DNA of 64,000 bases, taken from positions 448,585 to 512,584 of the forward strand of contig NZ_RZMX01000059.1 of NCBI RefSeq assembly GCF_003992665.1. The letters are read 5' to 3'. Of the stretch, positions 38,672 to 50,403 are shown one piece after another. This DNA is from Pelagibacterium montanilacus (GTDB lineage Bacteria; Pseudomonadota; Alphaproteobacteria; Rhizobiales; Devosiaceae). Under the pieces are notes generated by a model that had not been told where the DNA came from, did not search any database, and was given only the letters and a program-made list of their open reading frames with translations. A program made the position numbers and the translations under genes. Numbering within the stretch: the stretch's first letter is position 1; every line of letters starts with the position of its first letter.

Positions 38672-39750
38672 CAGATACGCCCGTCTTCCCTACGCAAGAT
38701 CACAGTCAGCCCGATGACCACGGCAGCGATCGCCGGGCCCCAGGACGCTACCACGGGATCCACAACGCCCGCTGACCCGGCACGATCGGCCATTTCGATG
38801 ACCATGAATACCACCAAGCCCAGCACGATGCCATTGAGGACAATCCATCCATAATGGCCTGCTCTTCGATAACCAGCCGTAAAGGCGAACGCAATGAGCA
38901 ATGCGCCCGCGAGCACAATCGGCATGGCATTGAGCTTGTGGAAACGCGTCTGGGCCGCCGAACGGGCGAAGGGATCCTCTATACCCTCGTCCAGCGCCTG
39001 GAAGAGGCCGAACCATGACATATCCTCGGCGGTGCCCAGTTGCAGGGACAATTCGGCGAGGGTGCTTCCGGTGGCCAGTTCGAGCGTTTCAAAGGGCCGA
39101 GGCGAGCTATCGACGTCAAGGACCGTGCCGTCCTCGAGCCGCCAGAACCCGTCATCAAGCGTGGCGCGCTCCGCGTAGATCCGGGTTCCGGTTTCGCCGG
39201 GGGCTGTGAGCCGGAAGATCGAGACCCGGCGCAACTCGGCCCCGCCATCGCGCACCGAACGGGCGTGGAGGGCATAGCGGCCGTCGGGGCCCGACTGGCT
39301 GAACCATTGCTCCTGATTCTGCAGCCCATAGGCCCGACCCCAGCCGATCTGGGCCACATCGAGCTGCTGGTAGGCGCGGATGGCGACGCTGTCGACCACA
39401 GTCGCCATCATGGCGCCGAACAGCACCACGAGGATCAGGGGCCAGCGGATGATGCTCCAGATGGAATGGCCCGAGGCCGCGACGATGACCAACTCGCGGT
39501 GGCGTTGCAGGTCGATGAGCCCGATCAGGGCCCCCAGAAGGACCGTGACCGGCAGGCCGAGCAGGCTCCAGCGCAGGGCGCTGAGGAAGGCAACGGCGGT
39601 GGCGGTCCAGCCCCCGGCGATCTCGGCGGTCTGCTCGAAGCGGCCGACATCGAGGAACTCCACGAGAAGGATGATGCCGAAGAAGATCGCCACCACCAGC
39701 CCGATTCGGCTGGCGATGCGTAGCGATACGAGGCGTCCGACCTTGCTCAC
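38671..39750 (-). CDS. lptG: LPS export ABC transporter permease LptG
   Basis: A 359-residue inner-membrane permease of the Lpt machine, partner of LptF. It has six membrane helices (three at each end) flanking a periplasmic beta-jellyroll. The N-terminus SLRIASRIGLVVAIFFGIILLVEF and the DLQRHRELVIVAASGHS coupling helix are family typical. The GTG start overlaps the lptF stop (GTGA) and is preferred although the frame continues upstream into lptF. Confidence 0.93.
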   Translation of the reverse strand: MSKVGRLVSLRIASRIGLVVAIFFGIILLVEFLDVGRFEQTAEIAGGWTATAVAFLSALRWSLLGLPVTVLLGALIGLIDLQRHRELVIVAASGHSIWSIIRWPLILVVLFGAMMATVVDSVAIRAYQQLDVAQIGWGRAYGLQNQEQWFSQSGPDGRYALHARSVRDGGAELRRVSIFRLTAPGETGTRIYAERATLDDGFWRLEDGTVLDVDSSPRPFETLELATGSTLAELSLQLGTAEDMSWFGLFQALDEGIEDPFARSAAQTRFHKLNAMPIVLAGALLIAFAFTAGYRRAGHYGWIVLNGIVLGLVVFMVIEMADRAGSAGVVDPVVASWGPAIAAVVIGLTVILRREDGRI

Positions 39751-40838
39751 AGGCTCCTCCGGGCAAACCGCGAGGGCATGATGTCGGCGCGTACGAGGCG
39801 GCGCGCGAGGAGGGCGGTCCCGCAAAGGAGGACGATGGTGGGGGAGACCAGATGCATCATGCCGCCACCCGAAAAGGTGGCGAAGGCCTGCTCGCCGAAG
39901 GCGACCACGAGAATGACCAGCTCGACGGGGAATTTCCCGCCGGTCCGTGCCCCATGGGGAAAGCCGCACATGGCCACGGCCAGCAGGCAAATGGCGAGGG
40001 TGCGCAGGGAGTCGGCCAGCCGGTGGACGAGGACGTCTCGCGCGGCCTCGGCGTCCGATTCCCCAGCGAGGATGCGGTTCAGGAGGGCGAGGGAATCCAT
40101 CTGATCGCGCCCGCCCGAGGGGGTGGCGGCCTCCATGAGGCTGGCGAGGCTGATGTGGTACTGGGCGAAGCGGATCTGGCTCAACCCTCCGCGACCCGGG
40201 CTTTCGTACTGCACCGCGCCGTCATTGAGGATAAGCTGATAGCCGGTCTCGTCCACGAAGACCCGCGCGGTATCGGCGAAATAGGTGCGCCGGGAATCGG
40301 CATTGGTAGTGTCGTCGAAAAAAAAGCCGACCAGCGTGCCATCGTTGAGCCGGTTCTCGATCGCAAAGACGAGTCCATCCCCGATCTCGGAATACCGGCC
40401 CGGCACCATGGCGCGGCCCACCACGTCCGCCGCGATTTCGGCTGACCAGGCGGTGGAAATCCTGCGTGCATTGGGCTCGACCCAGTTGGCGATCGCTGTA
40501 ACCGAAATGGTGCCCGCGAGCGTGAAGAGGGCGACGGCCTGCCAGAGCGCCCGGGTGCGCTGGGCGGCGTGGATGGTGTGCAATTCGCGCGAAGCCTGCA
40601 GGCCTTTCAGGCCGCGGACGAGGCCAATGGCAAAGCAGACATAGAGTATCGAACGCGCGAAGGTCGGGGTCGTGAGTGCGCTCTGGCCCATCAGCGTGAA
40701 GAAATTCTGCCCCTGCGCCGAGACGAGGTCGAACAGCCTGAGCAGTTGCATGAGCCAGATCAGCGCGCCGCCGGCCAGGAAGATGGCCAGCGCCTGGGCA
40801 AAGAACTGACGCTGGAGATAGCGCGCGAGGCGGTCCAT
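39747..40838 (-). CDS. lptF: LPS export ABC transporter permease LptF
   Basis: A 363-residue inner-membrane permease of the LptB2FG complex. It opens with MDRLARYLQRQFFAQALAIFLAG (helix 1), has the coupling helix near LKGLQASRELHTIHA, a periplasmic jellyroll and three C-terminal helices. It is the first gene of the block, 177 bp from the divergent pepA, so the operon promoter should lie in that gap. Confidence 0.93.
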   Translation of the reverse strand: MDRLARYLQRQFFAQALAIFLAGGALIWLMQLLRLFDLVSAQGQNFFTLMGQSALTTPTFARSILYVCFAIGLVRGLKGLQASRELHTIHAAQRTRALWQAVALFTLAGTISVTAIANWVEPNARRISTAWSAEIAADVVGRAMVPGRYSEIGDGLVFAIENRLNDGTLVGFFFDDTTNADSRRTYFADTARVFVDETGYQLILNDGAVQYESPGRGGLSQIRFAQYHISLASLMEAATPSGGRDQMDSLALLNRILAGESDAEAARDVLVHRLADSLRTLAICLLAVAMCGFPHGARTGGKFPVELVILVVAFGEQAFATFSGGGMMHLVSPTIVLLCGTALLARRLVRADIMPSRFARRSL

Positions 40839-41015
40839 GCGGGGCCGGGCGTGAGTGGAAGGTGAGCCAAGGCTACCCTATCGCTCCGGGGCACGGTAGG
40901 GACGGCGCGCAACACTGCAGAACTTTTACCGGCCAATCCGCTTGCGATGGACCCTGCGCGCGTGCCTATAAAGCCGGGACGCCTGTGCCATCAGAAGCCG
41001 AGGACCAGCCCCCTT

Positions 41016-42524
<1,509 letters not shown>

Positions 42525-42530
42525 GGCCTT

Positions 42531-42980
42531 TTGACCGAGCTGCTGTTCTATCATCTCGAAACCAAGCCGCTCGAAACGGTGCTGCCCGCATTGCTCGAAA
42601 AAAGCCTTGCGCGGGGTTGGCGGGCGGTGGTCGAGGTGGGCAGCGCCGAGCGGCTCGAGGTGCTCGACAGCGCGCTCTGGACCTATTCCGACGACAGTTT
42701 CCTGCCCCATGGCATGGCGACGGGGCGGGACACCGATGCGCGCCAGCCGGTGCTGTTGACCCAGGCGACGGACAACCCCAACGGGGCGCAGATCCGGTTC
42801 TTCGTGGATCGCGCCGTGCCCCGGGAGCCGGGGGATTACGAGAGATTGGTGTTTATTTTCAACGGCCACGACCCCGATGCGGTGACCGAGGCGCGGGAGG
42901 CCTGGAAGGTGCTCAAGCCCCAGTGCGAGCTCACCTACTGGCAGCAGGACGGCGACGGGCGGTGGTCGCGCAAGGCCTGA
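42531..42980 (+). CDS. holC: DNA polymerase III subunit chi
   Basis: A 149-residue chi subunit, which binds psi and SSB in the clamp-loader complex. Features are the opening ELLFYHLETKPLETVLPALLEKSLARGW, LDSALWTYSDDSFLPHG and the QPVLLTQATDNPNGAQ segment. The TTG start follows GAAGGATAGGG and lies 6 bp after the pepA stop. It converges on the ABC-F gene. Confidence 0.93.
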   Translation: MTELLFYHLETKPLETVLPALLEKSLARGWRAVVEVGSAERLEVLDSALWTYSDDSFLPHGMATGRDTDARQPVLLTQATDNPNGAQIRFFVDRAVPREPGDYERLVFIFNGHDPDAVTEAREAWKVLKPQCELTYWQQDGDGRWSRKA

Positions 42981-42989
42981 GCCAAGCCA

Positions 42990-44873
<1,884 letters not shown>

Positions 44874-45052
44874 GGTCGGGCCGCGGGGTCTGGTAGAACA
44901 TAAACGGGCAAGGAGCCGGGCCGCGTTCGGACAAAACGCAGATCGGCTCCGGGTGCGGATTCGGCAATTTCTGTGTACCCGGGCAGGCCAAACGGGCCCT
45001 CCGGCAAGCATGCTAGCTGATATGCGGTCAGGGCGGGCTTTGCAACCGTGGG

Positions 45053-46795
45053 TTAGACAGAGGCTGCCGGGCGCTTGATCACGGGGGCGCCGCTGGCCAG
45101 CGTTGAGATGGCCTGGTGCTGGGAGAGAAAGACCTGACCGGTCAGCTCATGGATGAAATGGGTGCCCTTGAGCTTGTCCATGACCGGGCCCTTGACCTCC
45201 GAGAGGTGGAAGGTGACCCCGAGGCCCGACAGCCGCTCGTTGATGGCTTCGAGGCTTTCGAGCGCAGAAAGGTCCACGATGTTGACCGCCGGGCACATGA
45301 GGATGACGTGCCTTATGCCGGGATCGTCCGAGACCAGCCCGTATATGCAGTCCTCGAGAAAGCGCGCATTGGCGAAATAAAGGCTCTCGTCGATGCGCAC
45401 CGAGACGATCTCGGGATGGGTTTCCACCGCGTGCCGCTTGATGTTGCGGAAATGCTCGGTGCCCGGGACACGCCCGACGATGGCCGTGTGTGGGCGCGAA
45501 GAGCGGTAGAGGAAGATGAGCACCGACACCAGAACGCCCGCGGAGATGCCCGTTTCCACCCCGAAGACAAGCGTGGTGGCCAGCGTGACCGCGACGGCGG
45601 CGAAATCGGGACGTGAATAGCCCAGTGCCCGCTTGAAGATCGAAAGGTCGATGATCGACAGCACGGCGACGATGATGGTGGCGGCGAGGGTCGCTTTGGG
45701 CAGCAGCGAGAGATATGGCGTCAAAAGAAGCGTCGCGACGGCGATCCCGACGGCGGTGAAGGCGCCCGCGGCCGGGGTGGCGGCTCCGGCATCGAAATTG
45801 ACCACCGAGCGCGCGAACCCGCCGGTGACCGGAAAGCCGCCGCCAAACGAGGCGGCGAGGTTGGAGGCGCCCAGGCCCACCAGCTCTTGATCGGGATCGA
45901 TGCGCTCGCGGCGCTTTGCGGCCAGCGTCTGGGCGACCGAGACCGATTCCACGAAGCCCACGATGGAGATGATGAGCGCGGGGAAGAACAGCGCCGTCAC
46001 CAGATCGATGCTGAGGCCGGGGACCGAGAGCAGGGGCAGACCCTGAGGCACGTCGCCGACCAGCGCTACCCCGCGAGCCCCCAGATTAAAGGCCCCGGCG
46101 GCGGCGATCGCGAGCAGCACGACCATGACCGGGCCGGCGCGCACCACGAGGGTGGCAAGCCTGGCGGGCAGGCGGAGCTTGATCAGGGCCGGTTTGAGGC
46201 CGGTGCGGATCCAGAACAGCAGGGCAAGTGAGACCAGGCCGACCGCCAGCGTGGGCAGATTGGTTTGCCCGATGCCGGCCACCACCGAGGTCAACAGTTC
46301 GGGCATGGCATGGCCATGGGTGGAGATGCCGAAAAGCCCGCCGATCTGGCTGGTTGCGATGATGAGCCCAGAGGCCGTGATGAACCCCGAAATGACGGGG
46401 TGGGAAAGGAAATTGGCCACGAACCCCATGCGCAGAAGGCCCATGCCGGTCAGCATCAGCCCCGAGATGAAGGCCAGCACGATTGCGGCGCTGGCATAAT
46501 CCGCGGTTCCCTCCGCCGCGATGCGCCCCACCGCAGCCGCCGTCATCAACGACACCACCGCCACCGGCCCGACCGCAAGGGCGGTGGAGGTGCCAAAGAC
46601 CGCATAGGCGACGAGCGGGAGGATGGACGCATAGAGCCCCATTTCCGGCGGCAGTCCGGCCAGGAGCGCATAGGCGAGCGATTGCGGCACCAGCATGATG
46701 GTGACGATCACCGCGGCCATGAGGTCGCTGCCGAACTGGGAGCGGGAATAGGTCCGTCCCCATTTGAGGACGGGAAAGAGGGAACGCAGGGACAT
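45053..46795 (-). CDS. SulP family inorganic anion transporter with STAS domain
   Basis: A 580-residue transporter. The first ~400 residues contain about 12-14 membrane helices with the SulP segments AAVIVTIMLVPQSLAYALLAGLPPEMGLYAS and FGGGFPVTGGFARSVVN, and the C-terminal ~130 residues form a STAS domain. SulP proteins carry sulfate, bicarbonate or other anions. It is the last gene of the BigR-controlled operon, 5 bp after the DUF442 gene. A sulfur oxyanion made from persulfide oxidation is therefore the likely substrate; that is inference. The ATG at 46795 gives the family N-terminus; an upstream extension overlaps DUF442. Confidence 0.9.
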   Translation of the reverse strand: MSLRSLFPVLKWGRTYSRSQFGSDLMAAVIVTIMLVPQSLAYALLAGLPPEMGLYASILPLVAYAVFGTSTALAVGPVAVVSLMTAAAVGRIAAEGTADYASAAIVLAFISGLMLTGMGLLRMGFVANFLSHPVISGFITASGLIIATSQIGGLFGISTHGHAMPELLTSVVAGIGQTNLPTLAVGLVSLALLFWIRTGLKPALIKLRLPARLATLVVRAGPVMVVLLAIAAAGAFNLGARGVALVGDVPQGLPLLSVPGLSIDLVTALFFPALIISIVGFVESVSVAQTLAAKRRERIDPDQELVGLGASNLAASFGGGFPVTGGFARSVVNFDAGAATPAAGAFTAVGIAVATLLLTPYLSLLPKATLAATIIVAVLSIIDLSIFKRALGYSRPDFAAVAVTLATTLVFGVETGISAGVLVSVLIFLYRSSRPHTAIVGRVPGTEHFRNIKRHAVETHPEIVSVRIDESLYFANARFLEDCIYGLVSDDPGIRHVILMCPAVNIVDLSALESLEAINERLSGLGVTFHLSEVKGPVMDKLKGTHFIHELTGQVFLSQHQAISTLASGAPVIKRPAASV

Positions 46796-46800
46796 AAGTG

Positions 46801-47130
46801 TTACCGGTCCAGCGTCTGGTAGAGGCTCCCGGCGCGGGCGCCCGAGCGGCAATAGCCGAGGACCGGGCCGTCACCGATCTCGGCCATGGCATCGGAAAAG
46901 CGGATGATCTGGCCTTCGGTGAGCGGGCCCGAGACGGGGATATGGAAGGCGGGGAGCCCTGCGCGTTGCGCAGCCGCCGCGATCTCTGCGAAGTCGGGCT
47001 GGCCGGCTTCCTCGCCATCGGGGCGGGCGCAGACGATGCCAATGTAACCCTGCGCCTTGAGGGCAGAGACATCCTCGGGCCGGATCTGGCCGGTGGTCGC
47101 GAAACGGTCGTCTATGGTGCGGATATCCAT
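46801..47130 (-). CDS. DUF442/TIGR01244 sulfurtransferase-phosphatase-like protein (Blh N-terminal half)
   Basis: A 109-residue protein matching the DUF442 domain that forms the N-terminal part of Blh. It opens DIRTIDDRFATTGQI and has the phosphatase/rhodanese-like P-loop VLGYCRSGARAGSL with Cys94. In Blh this domain acts as a sulfurtransferase delivering sulfane sulfur to the fused dioxygenase. Here it is free-standing and the dioxygenase half is separate at 8949. It lies between a YeeE half-transporter and SulP. Confidence 0.88.
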   Translation of the reverse strand: MDIRTIDDRFATTGQIRPEDVSALKAQGYIGIVCARPDGEEAGQPDFAEIAAAAQRAGLPAFHIPVSGPLTEGQIIRFSDAMAEIGDGPVLGYCRSGARAGSLYQTLDR

Positions 47131-47155
47131 GGGGTGTCCTTTCGGGAAAACGGCG

Positions 47156-47596
47156 TCAGTTGGCCGCGGTGGCGGGGCGGACCAGCGCGGTCTGGGCGAT
47201 GCGGGCCAGGACGATGCCGCCCACCATTGCGGCGACGAAGACGAAGGCGTCGGTTTCCATGAGCCCGAGCGCAGGGATGGCCCCGCCCGGGCAGAAACCG
47301 GTGATGCCCCAGCCGATGCCGAAGACCGCCGAGCCCGCCACCAGCCGCGTATCGATGGCGCGCGAGCCGGGCAGGTGGAAGCGGGTGTCGAACACCGGTG
47401 CCGGGCGCCTGAGCACGAAGCGGTAGCCGATCATGGTGACGACGAGCGCGCCGCCCATGACAAAGGCGAGGGACGGATCCCAGGTGCCGGCGATGTCGAA
47501 GAAGTTGAGGACCTTGGCCGGGTTGATCATGCCCGAAATGGCGATGCCGGTGCCAAAGACCAGCCCGATCAGGGCTGCAAGTGCGATGCGGGCCAT
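47156..47596 (-). CDS. YeeE/YedE-type half transporter, second half (PmpB-like)
   Basis: A 146-residue membrane protein with about four helices and the signature GFCPGGAIPALG, where the Cys is the sulfur-handling residue of the YeeE/PmpB type. YeeE in bacteria imports thiosulfate; PmpA/PmpB are BigR-linked variants. It starts one base after the stop of the other half gene. Direction of transport (sulfite, thiosulfate or sulfur) is not known. Confidence 0.87.
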   Translation of the reverse strand: MARIALAALIGLVFGTGIAISGMINPAKVLNFFDIAGTWDPSLAFVMGGALVVTMIGYRFVLRRPAPVFDTRFHLPGSRAIDTRLVAGSAVFGIGWGITGFCPGGAIPALGLMETDAFVFVAAMVGGIVLARIAQTALVRPATAAN

Positions 47597-47597
47597 A

Positions 47598-48026
47598 TCA
47601 GAAGCCTCCAAGCAGGTGGCGAACCACGAAAACGGTTGCGAAGGTCGCGGCCATGAAGACCAGCGTGGCGACCAGCGAGCGCGGGGAGAAGCGGGCCAGC
47701 CCGCACACCCCGTGCCCCGAGGTGCAGCCCGAACCGAAATAAACGCCGACGCCGACAATAAGCCCGCCGATGACGAGCCAAGGCGCGGGGACGGGGCTTT
47801 CAAAGCCGATTTCGATGCCGCCCGAGGCAAGGAGCAGGGCGGGCGCGACGATGGCGCCGGCGAGGAATGCTGCGCGCCAGCTCCAATCACGGGCCAGCGG
47901 GGGGATGACGCCGGTGAGGATGCCGGTCATGCCGGCAATGCGTCCGTGAAAGGCCATGAGCAGAACGGCCGACAGCCCGATCAGGGCGCCGCCGAACAGG
48001 GATGCGAGGGGAGTGAACGCGGTCAC
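47598..48026 (-). CDS. YeeE/YedE-type half transporter, first half (PmpA-like)
   Basis: A 142-residue membrane protein with four helices and the signature FGSGCTSGHGVCGLARFS, the counterpart of the first cysteine site of fused YeeE proteins. It is the first gene of the minus-strand operon, divergent from bigR across a gap with a perfect inverted repeat. Together with 47156-47596 it should form one pore. GGAGGA lies before the ATG. Confidence 0.88.
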   Translation of the reverse strand: MTAFTPLASLFGGALIGLSAVLLMAFHGRIAGMTGILTGVIPPLARDWSWRAAFLAGAIVAPALLLASGGIEIGFESPVPAPWLVIGGLIVGVGVYFGSGCTSGHGVCGLARFSPRSLVATLVFMAATFATVFVVRHLLGGF

Positions 48027-48112
48027 GGGGAACAGTCCTCCTGAGGTGGTCCGGGGAAGGCTGTGCTTGCGCCGGAAAGGGTTTTGACATACCGAGGGTC
48101 TATTGCGTTCGT

Positions 48113-48132
48113 ATATTAGAATGTTCTAATAT
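48113..48132. promoter_or_regulatory. BigR operator: ATATTAGAA-TG-TTCTAATAT
   Basis: A perfect inverted repeat with 9-bp arms and a 2-bp spacer between bigR and the divergent yeeE operon. It overlaps the first possible bigR ATG (48131), which would place the gene under direct autorepression. On the minus strand, TTGACC (48138-48133) and TATACG (48115-48110) spaced by 17 bp straddle it, a plausible promoter for the transporter operon. AT-rich palindromes of this kind are known as BigR boxes. Confidence 0.75.
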
Positions 48133-48439
48133 GGTCAATATGGAAATCACGCTGCTCGAAGACAAGGCCGAAGAGGCCACACGGCTGCTCTCGGCGATGG
48201 CCAACACCAAGCGCCTGCTGATCCTGTGCAGCCTTTTGGGCGACGAGCTGAGCGTGGGGGAGTTGTCGCGCAAGGTCGACCTGCCGCAATCCCCGCTCTC
48301 CCAGCATCTGGGGCGGCTGCGGGCGCTGGGGCTGGTGAGCGCGCGCCGGCAGGGCCAGCAGGTGCTCTATGCGCTGGCCTCTCGCGAGGTCGAGCAGGTG
48401 CTAGAGACGCTTTACGGGATCTATTGCGCGCCCGATTGA
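48131..48439 (+). CDS. bigR: BigR-like ArsR-family persulfide-sensing repressor
   Basis: A 102-residue winged-helix repressor with recognition helix SPLSQHLGRLRALG. Cys33 (LILCSL) and Cys99 (GIYCAP) are 66 residues apart, the spacing of the BigR and SqrR redox pair. No alpha-5 or alpha-3 metal ligands are seen. A second ATG at 48140 would free the operator from the coding region. It controls, by position, the divergent yeeE-yeeE-DUF442-SulP operon. It is clearly a paralogue of 8620-8964. Confidence 0.88.
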   Translation: MVNMEITLLEDKAEEATRLLSAMANTKRLLILCSLLGDELSVGELSRKVDLPQSPLSQHLGRLRALGLVSARRQGQQVLYALASREVEQVLETLYGIYCAPD

Positions 48440-48521
48440 GGCGCGGTGACTTGTGTCTGTCGCGCGTCGCGGCTAAAAGGCGCCACCTTCTACATCCAAC
48501 ACTTCAGGAATGACACGCGAT

Positions 48522-48944
48522 ATGGCCATCCAGCGCACGTTTTCGATCATCAAGCCCGACGCGACCGCTCGCAACATCACCGGCAAGATCATTTCCAAGT
48601 TCGAGGACGCCGGGCTGCGCGTCGTCGCATCCAAGCGCATCCACATGACCCGCGCGCAGGCCGAGGGCTTCTATGCGGTCCACAAGGAGCGTCCCTTCTT
48701 CGGTGAGCTGGTCGAGTTCATGATGTCCGGCCCCGTGGTCGTGCAGGTGCTCGAGGGCGAGGACGCCGTTGCCAAGAACCGCGAAGTGATGGGCGCCACC
48801 AACCCCGCCGACGCCGCTGAGGGCACGATCCGCAAGGAATTCGCCCTCTCGATCGGCGAGAACTCGGTGCACGGTTCGGACGCTCCGGAAACCGCTGCCG
48901 AAGAGATCAAGTTCTTCTTTTCCGACGACGAAATCGTCGGCTAG
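48522..48944 (+). CDS. ndk: Nucleoside diphosphate kinase
   Basis: A 140-residue kinase equilibrating nucleoside triphosphates. The phospho-histidine is His117 in [13 protein letters not shown], and the N-terminus [17 protein letters not shown] is canonical. The ATG at 48522 yields the exact family length; an ATG four codons earlier is closer to AGGA. A dispersed repeat begins at its stop. Confidence 0.97.
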   Translation: MAIQRTFSIIKPDATARNITGKIISKFEDAGLRVVASKRIHMTRAQAEGFYAVHKERPFFGELVEFMMSGPVVVQVLEGEDAVAKNREVMGATNPADAAEGTIRKEFALSIGENSVHGSDAPETAAEEIKFFFSDDEIVG

Positions 48945-49040
48945 AGCGTTTCCAGGAAAAGTGGAAACATTTTTCCGGTTCGGAAACGCGACACATCAAT
49001 GACTTGGAGCTCCTGTTCTGATTCAATCAGAACAGGAGCC
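48943..49040 (+). repeat. Dispersed intergenic repeat, copy 2
   Basis: A 98-bp element starting within the ndk stop codon: AGAGCGTTTCCAGGAAAAG, a GGTTCGGAAACGCGACA middle and a terminal hairpin with arms GCTCCTGTTCTGATT / AATCAGAACAGGAGC around a single C (practical loop about 9 bases). It is closely related to copy 3 at 56636 and resembles known rhizobial intergenic repeat families. Confidence 0.8.
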
Positions 49041-49080
49041 CGAGACCAGACGCGGGTCATCCGCAGGACATTTTTCCAGG

Positions 49081-49111
49081 AAGGGCCGTCTCCCGTGGGG
49101 GGGCGGCCCTT
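49081..49111. terminator. Candidate terminator between ndk and convergent DUF1127 gene
   Basis: AAGGGCCG (49081-49088) pairs with CGGCCCTT (49104-49111) across a 15-base loop, between convergent genes. The T-run is short (TTT then C), so strength is uncertain. Confidence 0.4.
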
Positions 49112-49118
49112 TCGGCAT

Positions 49119-49388
49119 TCAGCGGCAGTCAAAAAGCGAGGTCGGGTCGCGCACTATGCCGTGCCGGGCCAGTTGCTGCTCGACCTCGGCGCGCGTGAGA
49201 CCGATATCCTCGAGCTGCCAGTCTTCCATCGCTGCAAGGCGCAGCGCGGTGCGGCGGGCACGGGCGCGCCAGGCCTGTAAGGCAAGGAGCTGCGCCGCAG
49301 CATGAGCAATCGACCGGCCCATGGCGCGCAGGGTCGCGACGCGGGCAACAAGGCGGCGGGTTTCGATATCGGCGTGCTCGAGGGTCAT
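49119..49388 (-). CDS. DUF1127 domain-containing small protein
   Basis: An 89-residue basic protein with the DUF1127 (YjiS-like) C-terminal motif: RRTALRLAAMEDWQLEDIGLTRAEVEQQL at about residues 45-75 (in pieces). Small DUF1127 proteins in alphaproteobacteria bind RNA or tune stress and nutrient responses. The gene is divergent from a LysR regulator, sharing a 99-bp intergenic region with an inverted repeat. Confidence 0.82.
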   Translation of the reverse strand: MTLEHADIETRRLVARVATLRAMGRSIAHAAAQLLALQAWRARARRTALRLAAMEDWQLEDIGLTRAEVEQQLARHGIVRDPTSLFDCR

Positions 49389-49469
49389 CGTCTATCTCCG
49401 TGGTAGGCTGTTGAGGGAGACGATGCCAAAGGACGACAGATTGATCTAACGAATGTTTTTTGGTAGTTG

Positions 49470-49486
49470 GATCGAACAATTCGATC
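49470..49486. promoter_or_regulatory. Inverted repeat GATCGAA-CAA-TTCGATC, candidate LysR operator
   Basis: Seven-base perfect arms with a 3-base spacer end 1 bp before the LysR start at 49488 and face the DUF1127 gene. Placement between a LysR gene and a divergent gene is classical for LysR autoregulatory sites, though the T-N11-A core is only partly met. Confidence 0.45.
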
Positions 49487-49487
49487 A

Positions 49488-50369
49488 ATGAAAGCAGCAC
49501 AGATGTTCGCCCTCGATCCGGACTTCCTGCGGACCTTTATCGCGATATCGGAGACCGGCAGCTACGGCGCGGCCGGCGAGCGGGTCAACAAGACCCAGTC
49601 GACCGTCTCGGCGCAGATGCGGCGCCTCGAGGAGATCGTGGGCGTGGCGCTGTTCGAGAAGGAAGGGCGGCGCAACGTCCTGACGCCCGAGGGCCGCAAG
49701 CTGCTCGAATACGCCGCCTCCATGGTCCGGCTCAACGACGAGGCGCTCAAGGCGTTCCGGCCGCCCGAGATCAGCGGACGGGTGCGGGTGGGGGCGGTCG
49801 ACGAATATGCGCAGGCCTTTCTCCCCGACGCGCTTTCGGTGTTCAACCGCACCCATTCGGCGGTGGAGGTGTGCGTGGCGACGGGGTCATCGGCACAGCT
49901 TCGGCCACTGGTCGATGCCGGGGAGATCGACGCGGCGATCATCACCTGCCAGTCGGGCAGCGAGGCGATGGAGATCATCCGGTCCGACCGCCTGCACTGG
50001 ATCGGGCCGGAAAACGGCTGCGTGCACCTGGAAAAGGTGCTGCCGCTATCGGTCTGGTCGGACGGGTGTTCCTGGCGGGAGATGGGCATGGCGGCGCTGG
50101 CGCGGGGCGGGCGCGAGTGGCGGTTGACGTTTACGACCTCGAACGCCTCGCTGCTCGGACGCACGGTGCGGGACGGGCTTGGGGTGACCGTGGCGCCTGA
50201 ATGGTTTCTCACCGACGGGCTGCGGGTTCTCGATGATCTCGATGCCCGCTACCCGTTGGGGCGAGCGGAAATCGGCATAAAACGCCGGCCCGGATGCGAC
50301 GATCCGGCGCTCGAGGCGTTTCTCGCCCATCTGCACAACCGCATGGTCCGATCCCTTCCTGCCGCGTAA
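49488..50369 (+). CDS. LysR family transcriptional regulator
   Basis: A 293-residue LysR regulator: N-terminal winged helix-turn-helix (FLRTFIAISETGSYGAAGERVNKTQSTVSAQMRRLEE) and a C-terminal periplasmic-binding-like ligand domain. The MFS transporter gene starts 34 bp downstream on the same strand, so it may control that exporter and the divergent DUF1127 gene. Two ATGs (49488 and 49503) are possible; MFALDPDFLRTF is close to the family start. Ligand unknown. Confidence 0.9.
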   Translation: MKAAQMFALDPDFLRTFIAISETGSYGAAGERVNKTQSTVSAQMRRLEEIVGVALFEKEGRRNVLTPEGRKLLEYAASMVRLNDEALKAFRPPEISGRVRVGAVDEYAQAFLPDALSVFNRTHSAVEVCVATGSSAQLRPLVDAGEIDAAIITCQSGSEAMEIIRSDRLHWIGPENGCVHLEKVLPLSVWSDGCSWREMGMAALARGGREWRLTFTTSNASLLGRTVRDGLGVTVAPEWFLTDGLRVLDDLDARYPLGRAEIGIKRRPGCDDPALEAFLAHLHNRMVRSLPAA

Positions 50370-50403
50370 AAGCAGCACCTGACTTCTTCCGGAGACGATC
50401 CCC

